Assembly (NCBI GenBank): GCA_018262975.1
Contig: JADFDG010000001.1
Location: 255,355-319,354, forward strand
Direction of reading: 5' to 3'
Length of the DNA: 64,000 nt
Source: Gammaproteobacteria bacterium
GTDB lineage: Bacteria > Pseudomonadota > Gammaproteobacteria > Pseudomonadales > JADFDG01
Position numbers and translations under genes: made by a program. The notes beneath the pieces were generated by a model. That model was given only the letters and a program-made list of their open reading frames with translations, searched no databases and was not told where the DNA came from. Below, in pieces: positions 48,987 to 58,714 of this stretch; within the stretch, counting starts at the first letter, position 1, and every line of letters starts with the position of its first letter.

Positions 48987-49416
48987 GACAGCACTCCCCG
49001 GGCACGCGCGTGCCGGTCGCCTCGTCGATCAGGTGGCAGAGACTTTCGCCGGTGGGCGCGCAATCCGGCAGGCGCTGCCAACGGCGCAACAACCGCCGCA
49101 TGCGCTCGCGCTGCGACGACAGTCGCGCAATTTCCGTCTCCACTTCCGCCAGCCGGCGCGCATAGATACCGCGCACCTGCGGGCACGGCGACGCACCGCG
49201 ATCGGCATCGGCAAGGATCTGGCGGATGTCATCGAGGGAAAAGCCAAGGTCGCGGGACGCGCGGATGAAGCACAGGCGACGCAGGTCCTGCGCCGAATAG
49301 CGACGGTAGTTGTTGCCACGGTCACGCTGCGGCACCAGCAGGCCAAGCCCGGTGTAATGGCGCACGGCCTCGGCCGTGGTACCGGCCTCGCGCGCCAGCT
49401 GCGTCACGGTATACAT
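48979..49416 (-). CDS. MerR-family metal-responsive regulator (CueR/PbrR-like)
   Basis: A 145-residue MerR protein. The helix-turn-helix ([31 protein letters not shown]) begins at the start codon. Metal-ligand cysteines can be placed in [20 protein letters not shown] and the C-terminal GECCHE. Of two ATGs six bases apart I chose 49416, which keeps GAGGGG at the right distance. It overlaps copA by eight bases and so drives the operon in which it lies. Which metal it senses is not certain; the cysteine set suggests copper, lead or zinc. Confidence 0.88.
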   Translation of the reverse strand: MYTVTQLAREAGTTAEAVRHYTGLGLLVPQRDRGNNYRRYSAQDLRRLCFIRASRDLGFSLDDIRQILADADRGASPCPQVRGIYARRLAEVETEIARLSSQRERMRRLLRRWQRLPDCAPTGESLCHLIDEATGTRVPGECCHE

Positions 49417-49468
49417 GACCATCCCCCTCGGGTCGGCGGGACCCGGCTCGCCATCGATGCCTGCCAGC

Positions 49469-49497
49469 ATCAAACATGGGGGTTACCCCCGGGTCAA
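49469..49497 (-). promoter_or_regulatory. MerR-type promoter and operator of the metal operon
   Basis: On the minus strand TTGACC (-35, 49492-49497) and TGATGC (49467-49472) are 19 bases apart, the long spacing expected for MerR-controlled promoters. Between them is the palindrome GGGGGTTACCCCC (49478-49490). A TTTGAT read instead as -10 would give 17 bases. Confidence 0.55.
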
Positions 49498-49586
49498 GCC
49501 GCCTGCCGGAAGCCGGACATGCGAAAGCCCGCCGGACGGCCAGCCGACCGCGGCAGGATGAACGAATGGAGGGATACAGGAAGAGA

Positions 49587-49662
49587 TGGTGGGTCGTGAA
49601 GGATTTGAACCTTCGACCAACTGGTTAAAAGCCAGCTGCTCTACCGACTGAGCTAACGACCC
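49587..49662 (-). tRNA. tRNA-Lys(UUU)
   Basis: A 76-base cloverleaf on the minus strand. Acceptor arms are GGGTCGT and ACGACCC with CCA encoded; the D arm is GCTCAGTCGGTAGAGC; the anticodon loop is CTTTTAA with TTT in the middle; the T arm is GAAGGTTCAAATCCTTC. Its place just upstream of queC matches pseudomonads. Confidence 0.98.
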
Positions 49663-49751
49663 CCGTCAGGAGGCGCATATATTAGCGGCCGATTCCGGTT
49701 TTGCAAGTGTGCAGATGACGAATCTGCAACTGGCCGCCACGATCCGGGAAA

Positions 49752-50432
49752 TCAGTCCCGGTAACGCGTGGGATCCGGCACGCCGGCCGCGGCAAAACCC
49801 TCCGCGCGCAGGCGGCAACTGTCGCAGCGACCGCAGGCGCGGCCGGCATCGTCGGCCTGGTAGCACGAGACCGTCTGCGCGTAGTCCACGCCCAGCGCCA
49901 TGCCGCGGCGGATGATGTCCGCCTTGGACAGGTCGATGAGCGGCGCGTGCACGCGGAAACGCCCGCCTTCCACGCCCGCCTTCGTGGCCAGGTTGGCCAG
50001 TTCCTCGAACTTGGCGATGAACGCCGGCCGGCAATCGGGGTAGCCCGAGTAGTCCACCGCGTTCACGCCGATGTAGATGTCGGTGGCGCCCAGCACTTCG
50101 GCCAGGCCCAGCGCATAGGACAGGAACACCGTGTTGCGCGCCGGCACGTAGGTGACGGGAATGCCCTCGCCCGGTTCTTCGGGCACGGCAATCGATGTAT
50201 CGGTGAGCGCCGAACCGCCGAAACTGCCCAGGTCGATGCGCACCACGCGGTGGTCGCGTACGCCGAACGCCGCGGCCACGCGCCGCGACGCATCCAGCTC
50301 GGCGCGATGGCGCTGGCCGTAATCGAAACTGATGGCCGCCGGCAGGAAACCGTCCGCCTGCGCGATCGCCAGGCAGGTGGCCGAATCCAGCCCGCCGGAC
50401 AGCAGGACCACCGCCCGCTTCGCGCCGCTCAT
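49752..50432 (-). CDS. queC: 7-cyano-7-deazaguanine synthase
   Basis: A 226-residue enzyme that turns 7-carboxy-7-deazaguanine into preQ0 with ATP and ammonia, for queuosine. The PP-loop LLSGGLDS is at residues 10-17, and the zinc cysteines are in [24 protein letters not shown] near the end. The start overlaps queE by four bases (50429-50432). Confidence 0.95.
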   Translation of the reverse strand: MSGAKRAVVLLSGGLDSATCLAIAQADGFLPAAISFDYGQRHRAELDASRRVAAAFGVRDHRVVRIDLGSFGGSALTDTSIAVPEEPGEGIPVTYVPARNTVFLSYALGLAEVLGATDIYIGVNAVDYSGYPDCRPAFIAKFEELANLATKAGVEGGRFRVHAPLIDLSKADIIRRGMALGVDYAQTVSCYQADDAGRACGRCDSCRLRAEGFAAAGVPDPTRYRD

Positions 50433-51073
50433 CGCGCCCGCTCCTCGCCCCAGATCACCTTGTGCAACTGCAGTTGCATGCGCACCGGCAGGCGATCATC
50501 GAGGATCCACTGCGCCAGGTCGCGCGGCGCCACCACGCCATGGCCCGGCGACAACAGCACTTCACCAACGCGCGCCAGCAGGTCGTGTTCGTCGATCTTG
50601 AAGCGCGCCCACTCGTAGTCCTGGCGATCGCACACCACGAATTTCACCTGGTCGTGGCGCGTGAGGTGGGCGATGTTGGCGTAGAGGTTGCGATGCACCT
50701 CGCCGGAGGCCGGCGTCTTCAGGTCCATCACCTTCGACACGCGCGGGTCGACCAGCGACACGTCCAGCGCGCCGGAGGTTTCCAGCGACACCTCGTAGCC
50801 GCGGTTGCACAGCTCCACCAGCAGCGGCAGGCAATTGCGCTGCGCGAGCGGCTCGCCGCCGGTCACGCAGACGTAGCGCGGCCGGTAGCCGGCCACTTCG
50901 TCAACAATGTCCTCGATGGCGCGCACGCTGCCGCCGCTGAACGCGTACTCGGTGTCGCAGTAACCGCAGCGCAGCGGGCAACCGGTGAGGCGCACGAACA
51001 CCGTCGGCAGGCCGGCGGTGCGGGCCTCGCCTTGCAGCGAATGGAAGATTTCGGTGATGCGCAATTCGGACAT
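50429..51073 (-). CDS. queE: 7-carboxy-7-deazaguanine synthase
   Basis: A 214-residue radical-SAM enzyme of queuosine synthesis. The cluster motif is CPLRCGYC (Cx3Cx2C) at about residues 32-39, followed by [29 protein letters not shown] precedes it. It is cotranscribed with queC after cpoB, as in pseudomonads, and starts 45 bases after cpoB ends. Confidence 0.95.
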   Translation of the reverse strand: MSELRITEIFHSLQGEARTAGLPTVFVRLTGCPLRCGYCDTEYAFSGGSVRAIEDIVDEVAGYRPRYVCVTGGEPLAQRNCLPLLVELCNRGYEVSLETSGALDVSLVDPRVSKVMDLKTPASGEVHRNLYANIAHLTRHDQVKFVVCDRQDYEWARFKIDEHDLLARVGEVLLSPGHGVVAPRDLAQWILDDRLPVRMQLQLHKVIWGEERAR

Positions 51074-51117
51074 GGGGCAACCGGCGCCGGGCGGCAGTCA
51101 GGTGGCGGGCGTGTGCC

Positions 51118-51873
51118 TCAGCGGCACTGCTGCTTCAGCGCGTTGTCGGCCAGCTTGGCGTCCGGCGAACCCGGGTACTGCACGATCACCCGGTTGAGCG
51201 TGACGCGCCCCTTGGTGACATCCTCCTGGCACTGCACGATGCCGTGCTGGTACATGGCATTGCTGGCCAGCGGACTCTTCGGGTACTCGTTATAGACGCG
51301 GTAGAAATAGCGGCCGGCCTTGGGGGCATCCGGCTGCGACGCGGCCAGCCACATCTGCCCCAGCCAGAACATCGCGTTGGGCACCAGTTCGCCGCGCGGG
51401 AATTGCTTGAGTTGCTGCTCGAAGGCGCCGATCGCGTCGTCGTATTTCTTCTCGCGGACCAGCGCGCGGCCGCGTTCGAACAGGACCTTCTCGTCGTCAC
51501 CGGCAGCCGGCTCGGCCGCCGTCTCGACCGGTGCAGCAACCGGCTGCGCCGCCTTCGGTGCCTGCTCCAGCGCCTTCAGGCGGCCGTCGACATCGAGGTA
51601 ACGGGCGCGTTCCTGCTCGCGGGCCTGGGACAGCGCATGCTCGAGTTCCTCGACCCGGCCGGTGAGGGCCTCGATCTGCGCCTGGTATTGCTGGAACTGC
51701 TCGAACACGGTGACCGACACGTCGCTGGCGGTCGCCGTGGCCGACGCGGCAGCCCCGACCGTCACCGCCGGACGCTCCTCGATGCCCGGGCCGGTCTTGC
51801 CGGCCATGGCGACGCCCGCGGCCAGCAAGGCCACGGGCAGGAGCAGCAGCGGCGACCGGCGGCTCACGGGCAT
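51118..51873 (-). CDS. cpoB: cell-division coordinator CpoB
   Basis: A 251-residue periplasmic protein (also called YbgF). A signal peptide (LLLLPVALLAAGVAMA) precedes a coiled-coil region (FEQFQQYQAQIEALTGRVEELEHALSQ) and then TPR repeats (LFERGRALVREKKYDDAIGAFEQQLKQFP and onward). It binds TolA and links Tol action to cell-wall synthesis at the division site. It is the gene after pal, as expected. Confidence 0.92.
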   Translation of the reverse strand: MPVSRRSPLLLLPVALLAAGVAMAGKTGPGIEERPAVTVGAAASATATASDVSVTVFEQFQQYQAQIEALTGRVEELEHALSQAREQERARYLDVDGRLKALEQAPKAAQPVAAPVETAAEPAAGDDEKVLFERGRALVREKKYDDAIGAFEQQLKQFPRGELVPNAMFWLGQMWLAASQPDAPKAGRYFYRVYNEYPKSPLASNAMYQHGIVQCQEDVTKGRVTLNRVIVQYPGSPDAKLADNALKQQCR

Positions 51874-51882
51874 GGCCTGTGC

Positions 51883-52476
51883 TTACGGCTGGCCAGCGGT
51901 GTAGTTGAGCTGGCCGCGGCGGTTCTTCGCCCAGGCCAGTTCGTCGTGGCCGAGTTCGGCCGGCTTCTCTTCACCGTAGCTGACCACGTCGAGCTGGCCG
52001 GCCTTGGCGCCGTTCAGGGTCAGGAAGCTGACGATGGACTTGGCGCGACGCTCGGCCAGGGCCACGTTGTATTCCGGCGTGCCGCGCTCGTCGCAGTGGC
52101 CTTCCACGGTCAGGCGGGCGGCCGGGTTGCCGGCGAGGTGCTTGGCATGGGCCTTCAGCGTGGCGTAGGCGGCCTGCGGGATCTCCGAGCGGTCGAAGCC
52201 GAAGTAGATGGTGCGCGTACGGGTGTCACCGGTGTAGTTGGCCGGGTTGTTCTCGAAACCCTCGGCACCGATCGCCATCGGGGCGACGTAGCCGGTGTCA
52301 TCGCCGGCGCCGGTGTCGGCACCCTGCACGCCGGTGTCGGCGGCCGGGGCCACCTCGGTGGACGGGGCCTGGGCAACAGTGGTCTGCGCGGAGTCATCGG
52401 CCTTCTTGGACGCACAACCGGCAACAACGGCAACGAGCAGCGCGGCGGTCAGGGACTTCACGACGGTGGCACGCAT
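51883..52476 (-). CDS. pal: peptidoglycan-associated lipoprotein Pal
   Basis: A 197-residue outer-membrane lipoprotein. The lipobox is VVAGC, followed by an acidic linker of about 60 residues, which is longer than in E. coli. The OmpA-like domain has IYFGFDRSEIPQAAYATLKAHAKHL, GHCDERGTPEYNVALAERRAKS and VSYGEEKP. It ties the outer membrane to peptidoglycan and to TolB. Its own promoter lies at about 52522. Confidence 0.95.
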   Translation of the reverse strand: MRATVVKSLTAALLVAVVAGCASKKADDSAQTTVAQAPSTEVAPAADTGVQGADTGAGDDTGYVAPMAIGAEGFENNPANYTGDTRTRTIYFGFDRSEIPQAAYATLKAHAKHLAGNPAARLTVEGHCDERGTPEYNVALAERRAKSIVSFLTLNGAKAGQLDVVSYGEEKPAELGHDELAWAKNRRGQLNYTAGQP

Positions 52477-52516
52477 TTCACGCTTCCTCTTGGAGTAAGG
52501 GGGCAAAAACCGGCGG

Positions 52517-52522
52517 ATTATA
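52517..52522 (-). promoter_or_regulatory. candidate -10 box for pal
   Basis: TATAAT on the minus strand, 41 bases before the pal ATG, with GC before it. A -35 is unclear (TGCAAA, 15 bases away). It could give extra transcripts for pal and cpoB beyond those from the tolQ promoter. Confidence 0.35.
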
Positions 52523-52620
52523 CGCAGCAACCGCCTTTTTGCACCCGTGTGGGATCGGACAATCTCACAAAAAACCGGCGAAAAACCGGGACTTCGGCCA
52601 GGCACCCACCCGGCGGGGCC

Positions 52621-53934
52621 TCAGCGCAGGAACGGCGACCAGGCCGGCTCCCGCACCTCGCCCTGCTTGGCCGGCAGGCGGAACTTCACCCGCCCGTCGA
52701 TCGAGGTCGCCGCCAGCACCGCCTGCCCCTGGTACTGGGTGGCGTAGATCACCATGGCCCCGTTGGGGGCAATGCTGGGCGACTCGTCGAGCCTGGAATC
52801 GGTGAGCACCTGCAACGTGCCGCGCTCCGGGTTCGCGTAGGCGATGCGGAAGCGGTCGGAGGTGTCGCGATGCACCAGCACCAGGCCCTTGCCGTCCGGT
52901 GTGACACGCGCGCGGGCGTTGTAGTTCCCCTCGAAGGTCAGGCGGGTGACAGCCTTGCTGGCGATATCCAGGCGATAGATCTGCGGGCCGCCGCTGCGGC
53001 TGGAGGTGAACACCAGCGAGCGGCCATCCGGCGCCCACGAAGGTTCGGTATCGATGCCGGGATGCGAGGTCAGGCGGGTGAGCGCACCGCCGGCCAGGTC
53101 ATACAGGTAGATCTCGGCGTCGCCGTCGCGCGACAGCGTCAGCGCCAGGCGCGTACCGTCCGGCGACCAGGCCGGCGCCCCGTTGATGCCGGCGAACCCC
53201 GTGACCTTCTGGCGCTTGCCGGTGGCGCGCTCCTGCACGTAGATCGCCGGGCGGCCGCCCTCGAACGACACATAGGCGAACTTCGCGCCGTCCGGCGACC
53301 AGGTCGGCGACATGATCGGCTCGGCGGACTGCAGCACGGTCACGGCGCGCGCACCGTCGGCGTCGGCATATTGCAAACCGTAGCGGGACTTCACCTTGCC
53401 GGCCGACTTGTAGCGTTCCACCGTCACGTAAAGCAGCCGGGTGCTGAACGCGCCCTTCACACCGGTGATGCGCTCGTAGACGGTGTCGGCGATGTAGTGC
53501 GCCACGTCGCGCAACTGCGCGGTGGTGGCCGGCACGCGTTGCGACACCAGCCGCTCGCCGCGCGCGACGTCGTGCAACTGGAACAGCACGTCGTAGTTGC
53601 CCGGCGTGGTCTGCGTCACCTGGCCAATGACGAGGTATTCACTGCCTACCGCCTTCCAGTCGCGGTAGTACACGTCCTTCTCGCGCGTCGGGCGCGCCAG
53701 CATGTCGGCGCGCGGGATGCCGCGGAACTGGCCGCTGCGCACCAGGTCGTCATTGACGATCTGCGCGATGTCCTCCGGCAAGGGCGACGCACCCGGCAAG
53801 CCGAACGGCACCACCGCGACCGGCACCGGGTTGTCCACGCCCTGGGTGATTTCGATGGTGATCTCGGCGCGCGCCAGCATGGCCGCGCACAGGGTAACGA
53901 GCAGCAGTACCGGCTGGAGGAAGGATCGCATCAT
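52621..53934 (-). CDS. tolB: Tol-Pal system protein TolB
   Basis: A 437-residue periplasmic protein. The N-terminal part has [20 protein letters not shown] after a signal peptide ([18 protein letters not shown]). The C-terminal six-bladed beta-propeller shows repeated [30 protein letters not shown] and [15 protein letters not shown] units. It binds Pal and TolA. The start shares an A with the tolA stop (TGATG). Confidence 0.95.
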   Translation of the reverse strand: MMRSFLQPVLLLVTLCAAMLARAEITIEITQGVDNPVPVAVVPFGLPGASPLPEDIAQIVNDDLVRSGQFRGIPRADMLARPTREKDVYYRDWKAVGSEYLVIGQVTQTTPGNYDVLFQLHDVARGERLVSQRVPATTAQLRDVAHYIADTVYERITGVKGAFSTRLLYVTVERYKSAGKVKSRYGLQYADADGARAVTVLQSAEPIMSPTWSPDGAKFAYVSFEGGRPAIYVQERATGKRQKVTGFAGINGAPAWSPDGTRLALTLSRDGDAEIYLYDLAGGALTRLTSHPGIDTEPSWAPDGRSLVFTSSRSGGPQIYRLDIASKAVTRLTFEGNYNARARVTPDGKGLVLVHRDTSDRFRIAYANPERGTLQVLTDSRLDESPSIAPNGAMVIYATQYQGQAVLAATSIDGRVKFRLPAKQGEVREPAWSPFLR

Positions 53935-54794
53935 CACTGCCTGAGGCCCTCGGGTCGGAACAGGAACTTGAACTGGCGGAAATAGGTGTTGAACAGCGCC
54001 GCGTCGGCCGGCACCGGCAGGCGACCGGCCAGGCGCACCGCGTTCTCCGCGGAACGATCGAAGGCCGGATCACCGCTGGACTTGATCAGCTGCACGTCGA
54101 GCACTTCGCCGCCGGGAATCAGGATGATGCGCAGCTCCGCCTGCATGCCGGTACGCGCGCTCGGCGGGCGACTCCAGCGGCGCTCCACTTCGGCGCGGAT
54201 CAGTGCAGTGTATTCGCTGACCGTCTTCGCGTCGGCGGCGGCCTTCGCCGACGCCTCGCGCTGCGCCTGCTGCGCCGCGGCGCGGCGATCGGCGTCGCTG
54301 GCGGCCAGGGCGCTTTCCTCGCGCTCGAGCAGGGCGCTGAAGTCAGGCGTCACCGGCTTGGGCTTTTCCTTCGGCTGCGGCTTTTCCACCGGTTTTTCAA
54401 CCGGCTTGGCGGCGGGCTTTTTGGGCTCCGGCTTTTTGGCCTCGGGTTTCTTCGGTTCCGGCTTCTTCGGTTCGGGTTTTTTGGGCTCAGGTCTTTTGGG
54501 CTCAGGTCTTTTGGGCTCGGGCTTCTTCGGCTCGGGCTTTTTTACCGGCGGCGGGGGTACGGGCTCCGGTTGCGGTTCCGGCACCGGCACTGCGGCGGCT
54601 TTCGGTGCCGCCACGCTGCGTTCGACCAGAACCGCCTTCACGTGCGCCGCCGGCGGCGGCAACACCACCTCGGAGCGGCAGAACGACAGGTTCAGGGTCA
54701 TGAGCGCGATCACCAGCGCATGCAGGCCCAGCGACACCGCCACTGGCGTACGCCAAGGACTGGCCCGCGAGGAGACCGCCATTGCCTGTGCCAT
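53934..54794 (-). CDS. tolA: Tol-Pal system protein TolA
   Basis: A 286-residue inner-membrane protein of three parts. A membrane helix ([19 protein letters not shown]) lies near the N terminus; a long Pro/Lys/Glu linker contains about ten KKPEP or KRPEP repeats instead of the E. coli Ala/Lys helix; and a C-terminal TolA domain ([31 protein letters not shown]) follows. TolA spans the periplasm and contacts Pal and TolB. The linker is the most unusual part. Confidence 0.92.
   Translation of the reverse strand: MAQAMAVSSRASPWRTPVAVSLGLHALVIALMTLNLSFCRSEVVLPPPAAHVKAVLVERSVAAPKAAAVPVPEPQPEPVPPPPVKKPEPKKPEPKRPEPKRPEPKKPEPKKPEPKKPEAKKPEPKKPAAKPVEKPVEKPQPKEKPKPVTPDFSALLEREESALAASDADRRAAAQQAQREASAKAAADAKTVSEYTALIRAEVERRWSRPPSARTGMQAELRIILIPGGEVLDVQLIKSSGDPAFDRSAENAVRLAGRLPVPADAALFNTYFRQFKFLFRPEGLRQ
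54405..54550 (-). repeat. Lys-Pro-Glu-Pro codon repeat inside tolA
   Basis: About ten near-identical 15-base units encode K(K/R)PEP in a row, differing at wobble positions. Repeat units vary in sequence (TTTTTGGGCTCCGG-like and TTCTTCGGTTCCGG-like on the plus strand), so slippage could change the linker length. Confidence 0.8.
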
Positions 54795-54797
54795 GCG

Positions 54798-55256
54798 TCA
54801 GCGCGTGCCCTTCACGGGTGCCAGCGCCGGCTCGGTGATCAGCCCCACATCGGCCACACCAGCTTTCTGCAGTGCCGCCATCAGCGTCACCACCCGGCCG
54901 TAGGGCACCTGGTCATCACCTTCCACCAGCACCAGCGTATCGGGCTTCTGGCGCTTCACCGCGCCCACCCGCGCGACCACGTCCGCCACCGAGGCAGCGG
55001 CATCGCGCTGCTCGCCGACGTTCAGCAGGTAGGAGCCGTCGCGGCGCACGCTCACCACCAGCGACTCGTCCTCCTTCACGGTGATCGGCTCGGCATTGGC
55101 GTCCGGCAGGTCCACCTTCACGCCCTGCGTCATCATCGGCGCGGTGATCATGAACACCACCAGCAGCACCAGCATCACGTCGATGTACGGCACGACGTTG
55201 ATCTCGCTGACCAGCTTGCGCTTCACCCCGGTGCGGAAATCGGCTTGCGGCTTCAC
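54798..55256 (-). CDS. tolR: Tol-Pal system protein TolR
   Basis: A 152-residue ExbD/TolR protein with one membrane helix. The helix (INVVPYIDVMLVLLVVFMITAPMM) carries the conserved proton-path aspartate. The periplasmic part contains VKVDLPDANAEP and VLVEGDDQVPYGRVVTLM. The start is GTG at 55256, with 18 bases to the tolQ stop. It forms the ion-driven motor with TolQ. Confidence 0.94.
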   Translation of the reverse strand: MKPQADFRTGVKRKLVSEINVVPYIDVMLVLLVVFMITAPMMTQGVKVDLPDANAEPITVKEDESLVVSVRRDGSYLLNVGEQRDAAASVADVVARVGAVKRQKPDTLVLVEGDDQVPYGRVVTLMAALQKAGVADVGLITEPALAPVKGTR

Positions 55257-55274
55257 GACGCTTCTCCGTGCCGG

Positions 55275-55964
55275 TCAGCGACCGGCGCCCTGCTGCGACT
55301 GGCGGTGCAGGATCGCGTAGAACTCCTCGGCGAAGGTGGCGTAGCGGTTGAGCAGCGCCTCCACGTGCGACGAATAGCGGTTGTAGGCGATCACCGCCGG
55401 GATGGCGGCGAACAGGCCGATGGCGGTGGCGATCAGCGCCTCGGCGATGCCCGGCGCCACCACCTGCAGGGTGGCCTGGCTGACGGTGGCCAGCGAACGG
55501 AAGGAATTCATGATGCCCCACACGGTGCCGAACAGGCCCACGTACGGGCTGGTGGAACCGACGGTGGCGAGGAACGGCAGATGCTGCTCCAGGCGCTCCT
55601 GCTCGCGCGACATGGCGATGCGCATGGCGCGGTGGGTGGCTTCCATCACCGCCTCCGGATCGGCACCCGGCGAATTGCGCAGGCGGGCGTACTCCTTGAA
55701 GCCGGCGGTGAAGATCGCCTCCATGCCGCTGTCGGGGTTGGGCGCCTTCTTCACCTGGCCGAACAACTGCGTCAGGTCACCGCCGGACCAGAAGCGGTCC
55801 TCGAAGTCGCGGGCCGACTTGTCGGCACGCGACAGCACCTGGAAGCGGTTGACGATCAGCACCCACGACACCGCGCTGGCTGCCACCAGCATCAGCATCA
55901 CGATCTTCACCACCCAGCTGGCGTGGCTGATCAGTGTCCAGATTTCCATCGAATGCGGGTCCAC
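55275..55964 (-). CDS. tolQ: Tol-Pal system protein TolQ
   Basis: A 229-residue MotA/TolQ/ExbB proton-channel protein with three membrane helices (SWVVKIVMLMLVAASAVSWVLI; VGSTSPYVGLFGTVWGIMNSF; ALIATAIGLFAAIPAVIAYNRY). The last two carry the family pattern for the channel. The GTG at 55964 has GAGGA seven bases upstream. An ATG at 55949 gives a protein five residues shorter. It is the first of the tol genes proper, 26 bases after ybgC. Confidence 0.94.
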   Translation of the reverse strand: MDPHSMEIWTLISHASWVVKIVMLMLVAASAVSWVLIVNRFQVLSRADKSARDFEDRFWSGGDLTQLFGQVKKAPNPDSGMEAIFTAGFKEYARLRNSPGADPEAVMEATHRAMRIAMSREQERLEQHLPFLATVGSTSPYVGLFGTVWGIMNSFRSLATVSQATLQVVAPGIAEALIATAIGLFAAIPAVIAYNRYSSHVEALLNRYATFAEEFYAILHRQSQQGAGR

Positions 55965-55990
55965 GCGCGCGTCCTCGTGTCGTCAGTCCA

Positions 55991-56413
55991 TCAGGCGCCG
56001 CCCGCGCACCAGGCGCGGACGGCGGCGTATATGTTGTCGGGCATGGGCCGCGGCGCGAGTTTCGCGCGCGACACGCAGGCCACCTTCACCAGTCCCTCGG
56101 CCAGCACCTCGCCGTCGGCCGCACGCACCACCTGCTGGCGGAACAGCAGGCTGGCGCGCCCGTGCCGTTCGACTGCCGCGGTCACGCGAAGTTCATCGTC
56201 GATGCGCGCCGGTCGCCGGTAGTCCACCTCGGCGCGGTGCACCACGAACAGGAAGTCGTCGTCGAGCAGCGTGTAGTGCTGGAAGCCGATCGAGCGCAGC
56301 CACTCGGTGCGGGCCCGCTCCATGAACTTCAGGTAGTTCACGTAGTAGACGATGCCGCCGGCGTCAGTGTCCTCGATATACACCCGCACCGGCAGTACGA
56401 ACTGGCGATCCAT
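55991..56413 (-). CDS. ybgC: acyl-CoA thioesterase YbgC
   Basis: A 140-residue hot-dog thioesterase that heads the tol-pal operon in many Gammaproteobacteria. The catalytic aspartate lies in YIEDTDAGGIVYYVNYLKFMERARTEWL. It cleaves short- or medium-chain acyl-CoA and has been linked to phospholipid synthesis. The ATG at 56413 has AAGGA seven bases upstream; a TTG two codons earlier is less likely. Confidence 0.92.
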   Translation of the reverse strand: MDRQFVLPVRVYIEDTDAGGIVYYVNYLKFMERARTEWLRSIGFQHYTLLDDDFLFVVHRAEVDYRRPARIDDELRVTAAVERHGRASLLFRQQVVRAADGEVLAEGLVKVACVSRAKLAPRPMPDNIYAAVRAWCAGGA

Positions 56414-56422
56414 ACGCAATCC

Positions 56423-57472
<1,050 letters not shown>

Positions 57473-57482
57473 GAGTCAGGCC

Positions 57483-58106
57483 TCAACCGGTCTTCGCCAG
57501 CGAGCGCAGTGCCCGCCGGATGAGTTCTTCGCTGGTCAGCCCGGCCTCGGGACCGGCGGCCTTGTCCACCGCGGCGATGGCCTTGGCGGCCTCCTGCGGC
57601 TTGTAACCGAGGGCCTCCAGCGCGCTCTGCGCGTCCTGCGCCGGGGTGGGCGGCGCCGCGGTGATGAACGACGGCGCACCGCCCTTCACTTCCACCTCGC
57701 CGATCGCCTTCAGGCGGTCGCGCATCTCCACCACCAGCCGCTCGGCGGTCTTCTTGCCGATGCCGGGAATGCGCACCAGCGTGGACACGTCGCCGTCCTG
57801 CACGCAGCGCACGAAGGCCTCGGCCTCGATGCCGGACAAGATGCCGAGCGCCAGTTTCGGGCCCACGCCGTTCACCTTGATCAGTTCGCGGAACAGCGTG
57901 CGTTCCTCGAGGGTGGCGAAGCCGAACAGCAGGTGGGCATCCTCGCGCACCACCAGGTGGGTGTGCAGGGTGATGTCGTCGCCCAGGCTGCCCAGCCGGT
58001 AGAAGGTGGTCATCGGCGCCGACACTTCGTAACCAACGCCGTTCACGTCCACGAGCAGTTCCGGCGCCTGTTTCGCCGCCAGCTTGCCGCGCAGTCTTCC
58101 GATCAT
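57483..58106 (-). CDS. ruvA: Holliday junction DNA-binding protein RuvA
   Basis: A 207-residue protein of three domains: OB fold (MIGRLRGKL...[12 protein letters not shown]), the helix-hairpin-helix pair ([18 protein letters not shown] and [19 protein letters not shown]) and the RuvB-binding C-terminal domain ([23 protein letters not shown]). The ATG at 58106 is used; a longer frame upstream overlaps ruvC. Confidence 0.97.
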   Translation of the reverse strand: MIGRLRGKLAAKQAPELLVDVNGVGYEVSAPMTTFYRLGSLGDDITLHTHLVVREDAHLLFGFATLEERTLFRELIKVNGVGPKLALGILSGIEAEAFVRCVQDGDVSTLVRIPGIGKKTAERLVVEMRDRLKAIGEVEVKGGAPSFITAAPPTPAQDAQSALEALGYKPQEAAKAIAAVDKAAGPEAGLTSEELIRRALRSLAKTG

Positions 58107-58137
58107 GGGGCTTTCCCGTGTGGCAGCGGCATGGTGG

Positions 58138-58653
58138 TCAGCGCACCCGGCCGCGGCGCACCGCGGAACCGGCCATGCGCACCAGGCTGCTGCGCGTGTT
58201 GGCGTGGCACAGGGCGATGGCCAGCGCGTCGGCGGCATCGGCCTGCGGGATCTCGTCGAGCTTGAGCAGCAACTTCACCATGTGCTGCACCTGGTGCTTT
58301 TCCGCCGCGCCCTTGCCGACCACCGCCAGCTTCACCTGGCGCGCGGAGTATTCGCTGATGGACAGGCCGCTGTTGGCGGCGGCGACGATGGCCACTCCGC
58401 GTGCCTGGCCGAGCTTGAGGGCGGAATCGGCGCTCTTGCCGAGGAACACCTTCTCGATGGCGCATTCCAGCGGCAGGTGGGTGGCGATGACCTCGCGCAG
58501 GCCCTTGTAGATGGCCGTGAGGCGGTCGGTCATGTCCTCCTCGCCCACCTTCAGGCAGCCGCAGGCCACGAACTCGTTGCGCGAGCCGACCTGGCGTATC
58601 ACGCCGTAGCCGGTGATACGCGAGCCGGGGTCGATGCCGAGGATGAGGGTCAT
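58138..58653 (-). CDS. ruvC: Holliday junction resolvase RuvC
   Basis: A 171-residue endonuclease. The first catalytic aspartate is in [13 protein letters not shown], the second acidic pair is in IEKVF, and the terminal ones are in [12 protein letters not shown]. It resolves Holliday junctions with RuvAB. It lies 31 bases before ruvA. Confidence 0.97.
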   Translation of the reverse strand: MTLILGIDPGSRITGYGVIRQVGSRNEFVACGCLKVGEEDMTDRLTAIYKGLREVIATHLPLECAIEKVFLGKSADSALKLGQARGVAIVAAANSGLSISEYSARQVKLAVVGKGAAEKHQVQHMVKLLLKLDEIPQADAADALAIALCHANTRSSLVRMAGSAVRRGRVR

Positions 58654-58675
58654 GGCGGCATTGTGACTGTCACCG

Positions 58676-58707
58676 CCAAAAAAACAACGCCCCCGGTGAC
58701 GGGGGCG
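58676..58707 (-). terminator. intrinsic terminator between aspS and ruvC
   Basis: On the minus strand CGCCCCC and GGGGGCG (58688-58707) close a stem with a GTCACC loop, followed by seven T. It lies just after the aspS stop. Confidence 0.85.
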
Positions 58708-58714
58708 TGGCAGG

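Noticed and set aside
46458..49268. A 936-codon plus-strand frame opposite copA and its regulator
   Set aside because: Pure shadow of copA codon usage. No domain, and no start signal.
51244..53985. A 913-codon plus-strand frame opposite tolB, pal and cpoB
   Set aside because: Spans three well-known genes in antisense; composition as expected for GC-rich shadows.
54405..54550. The tolA repeats as a CRISPR array
   Set aside because: The units are in frame, encode K(K/R)PEP, have no spacers and lie in a known gene.
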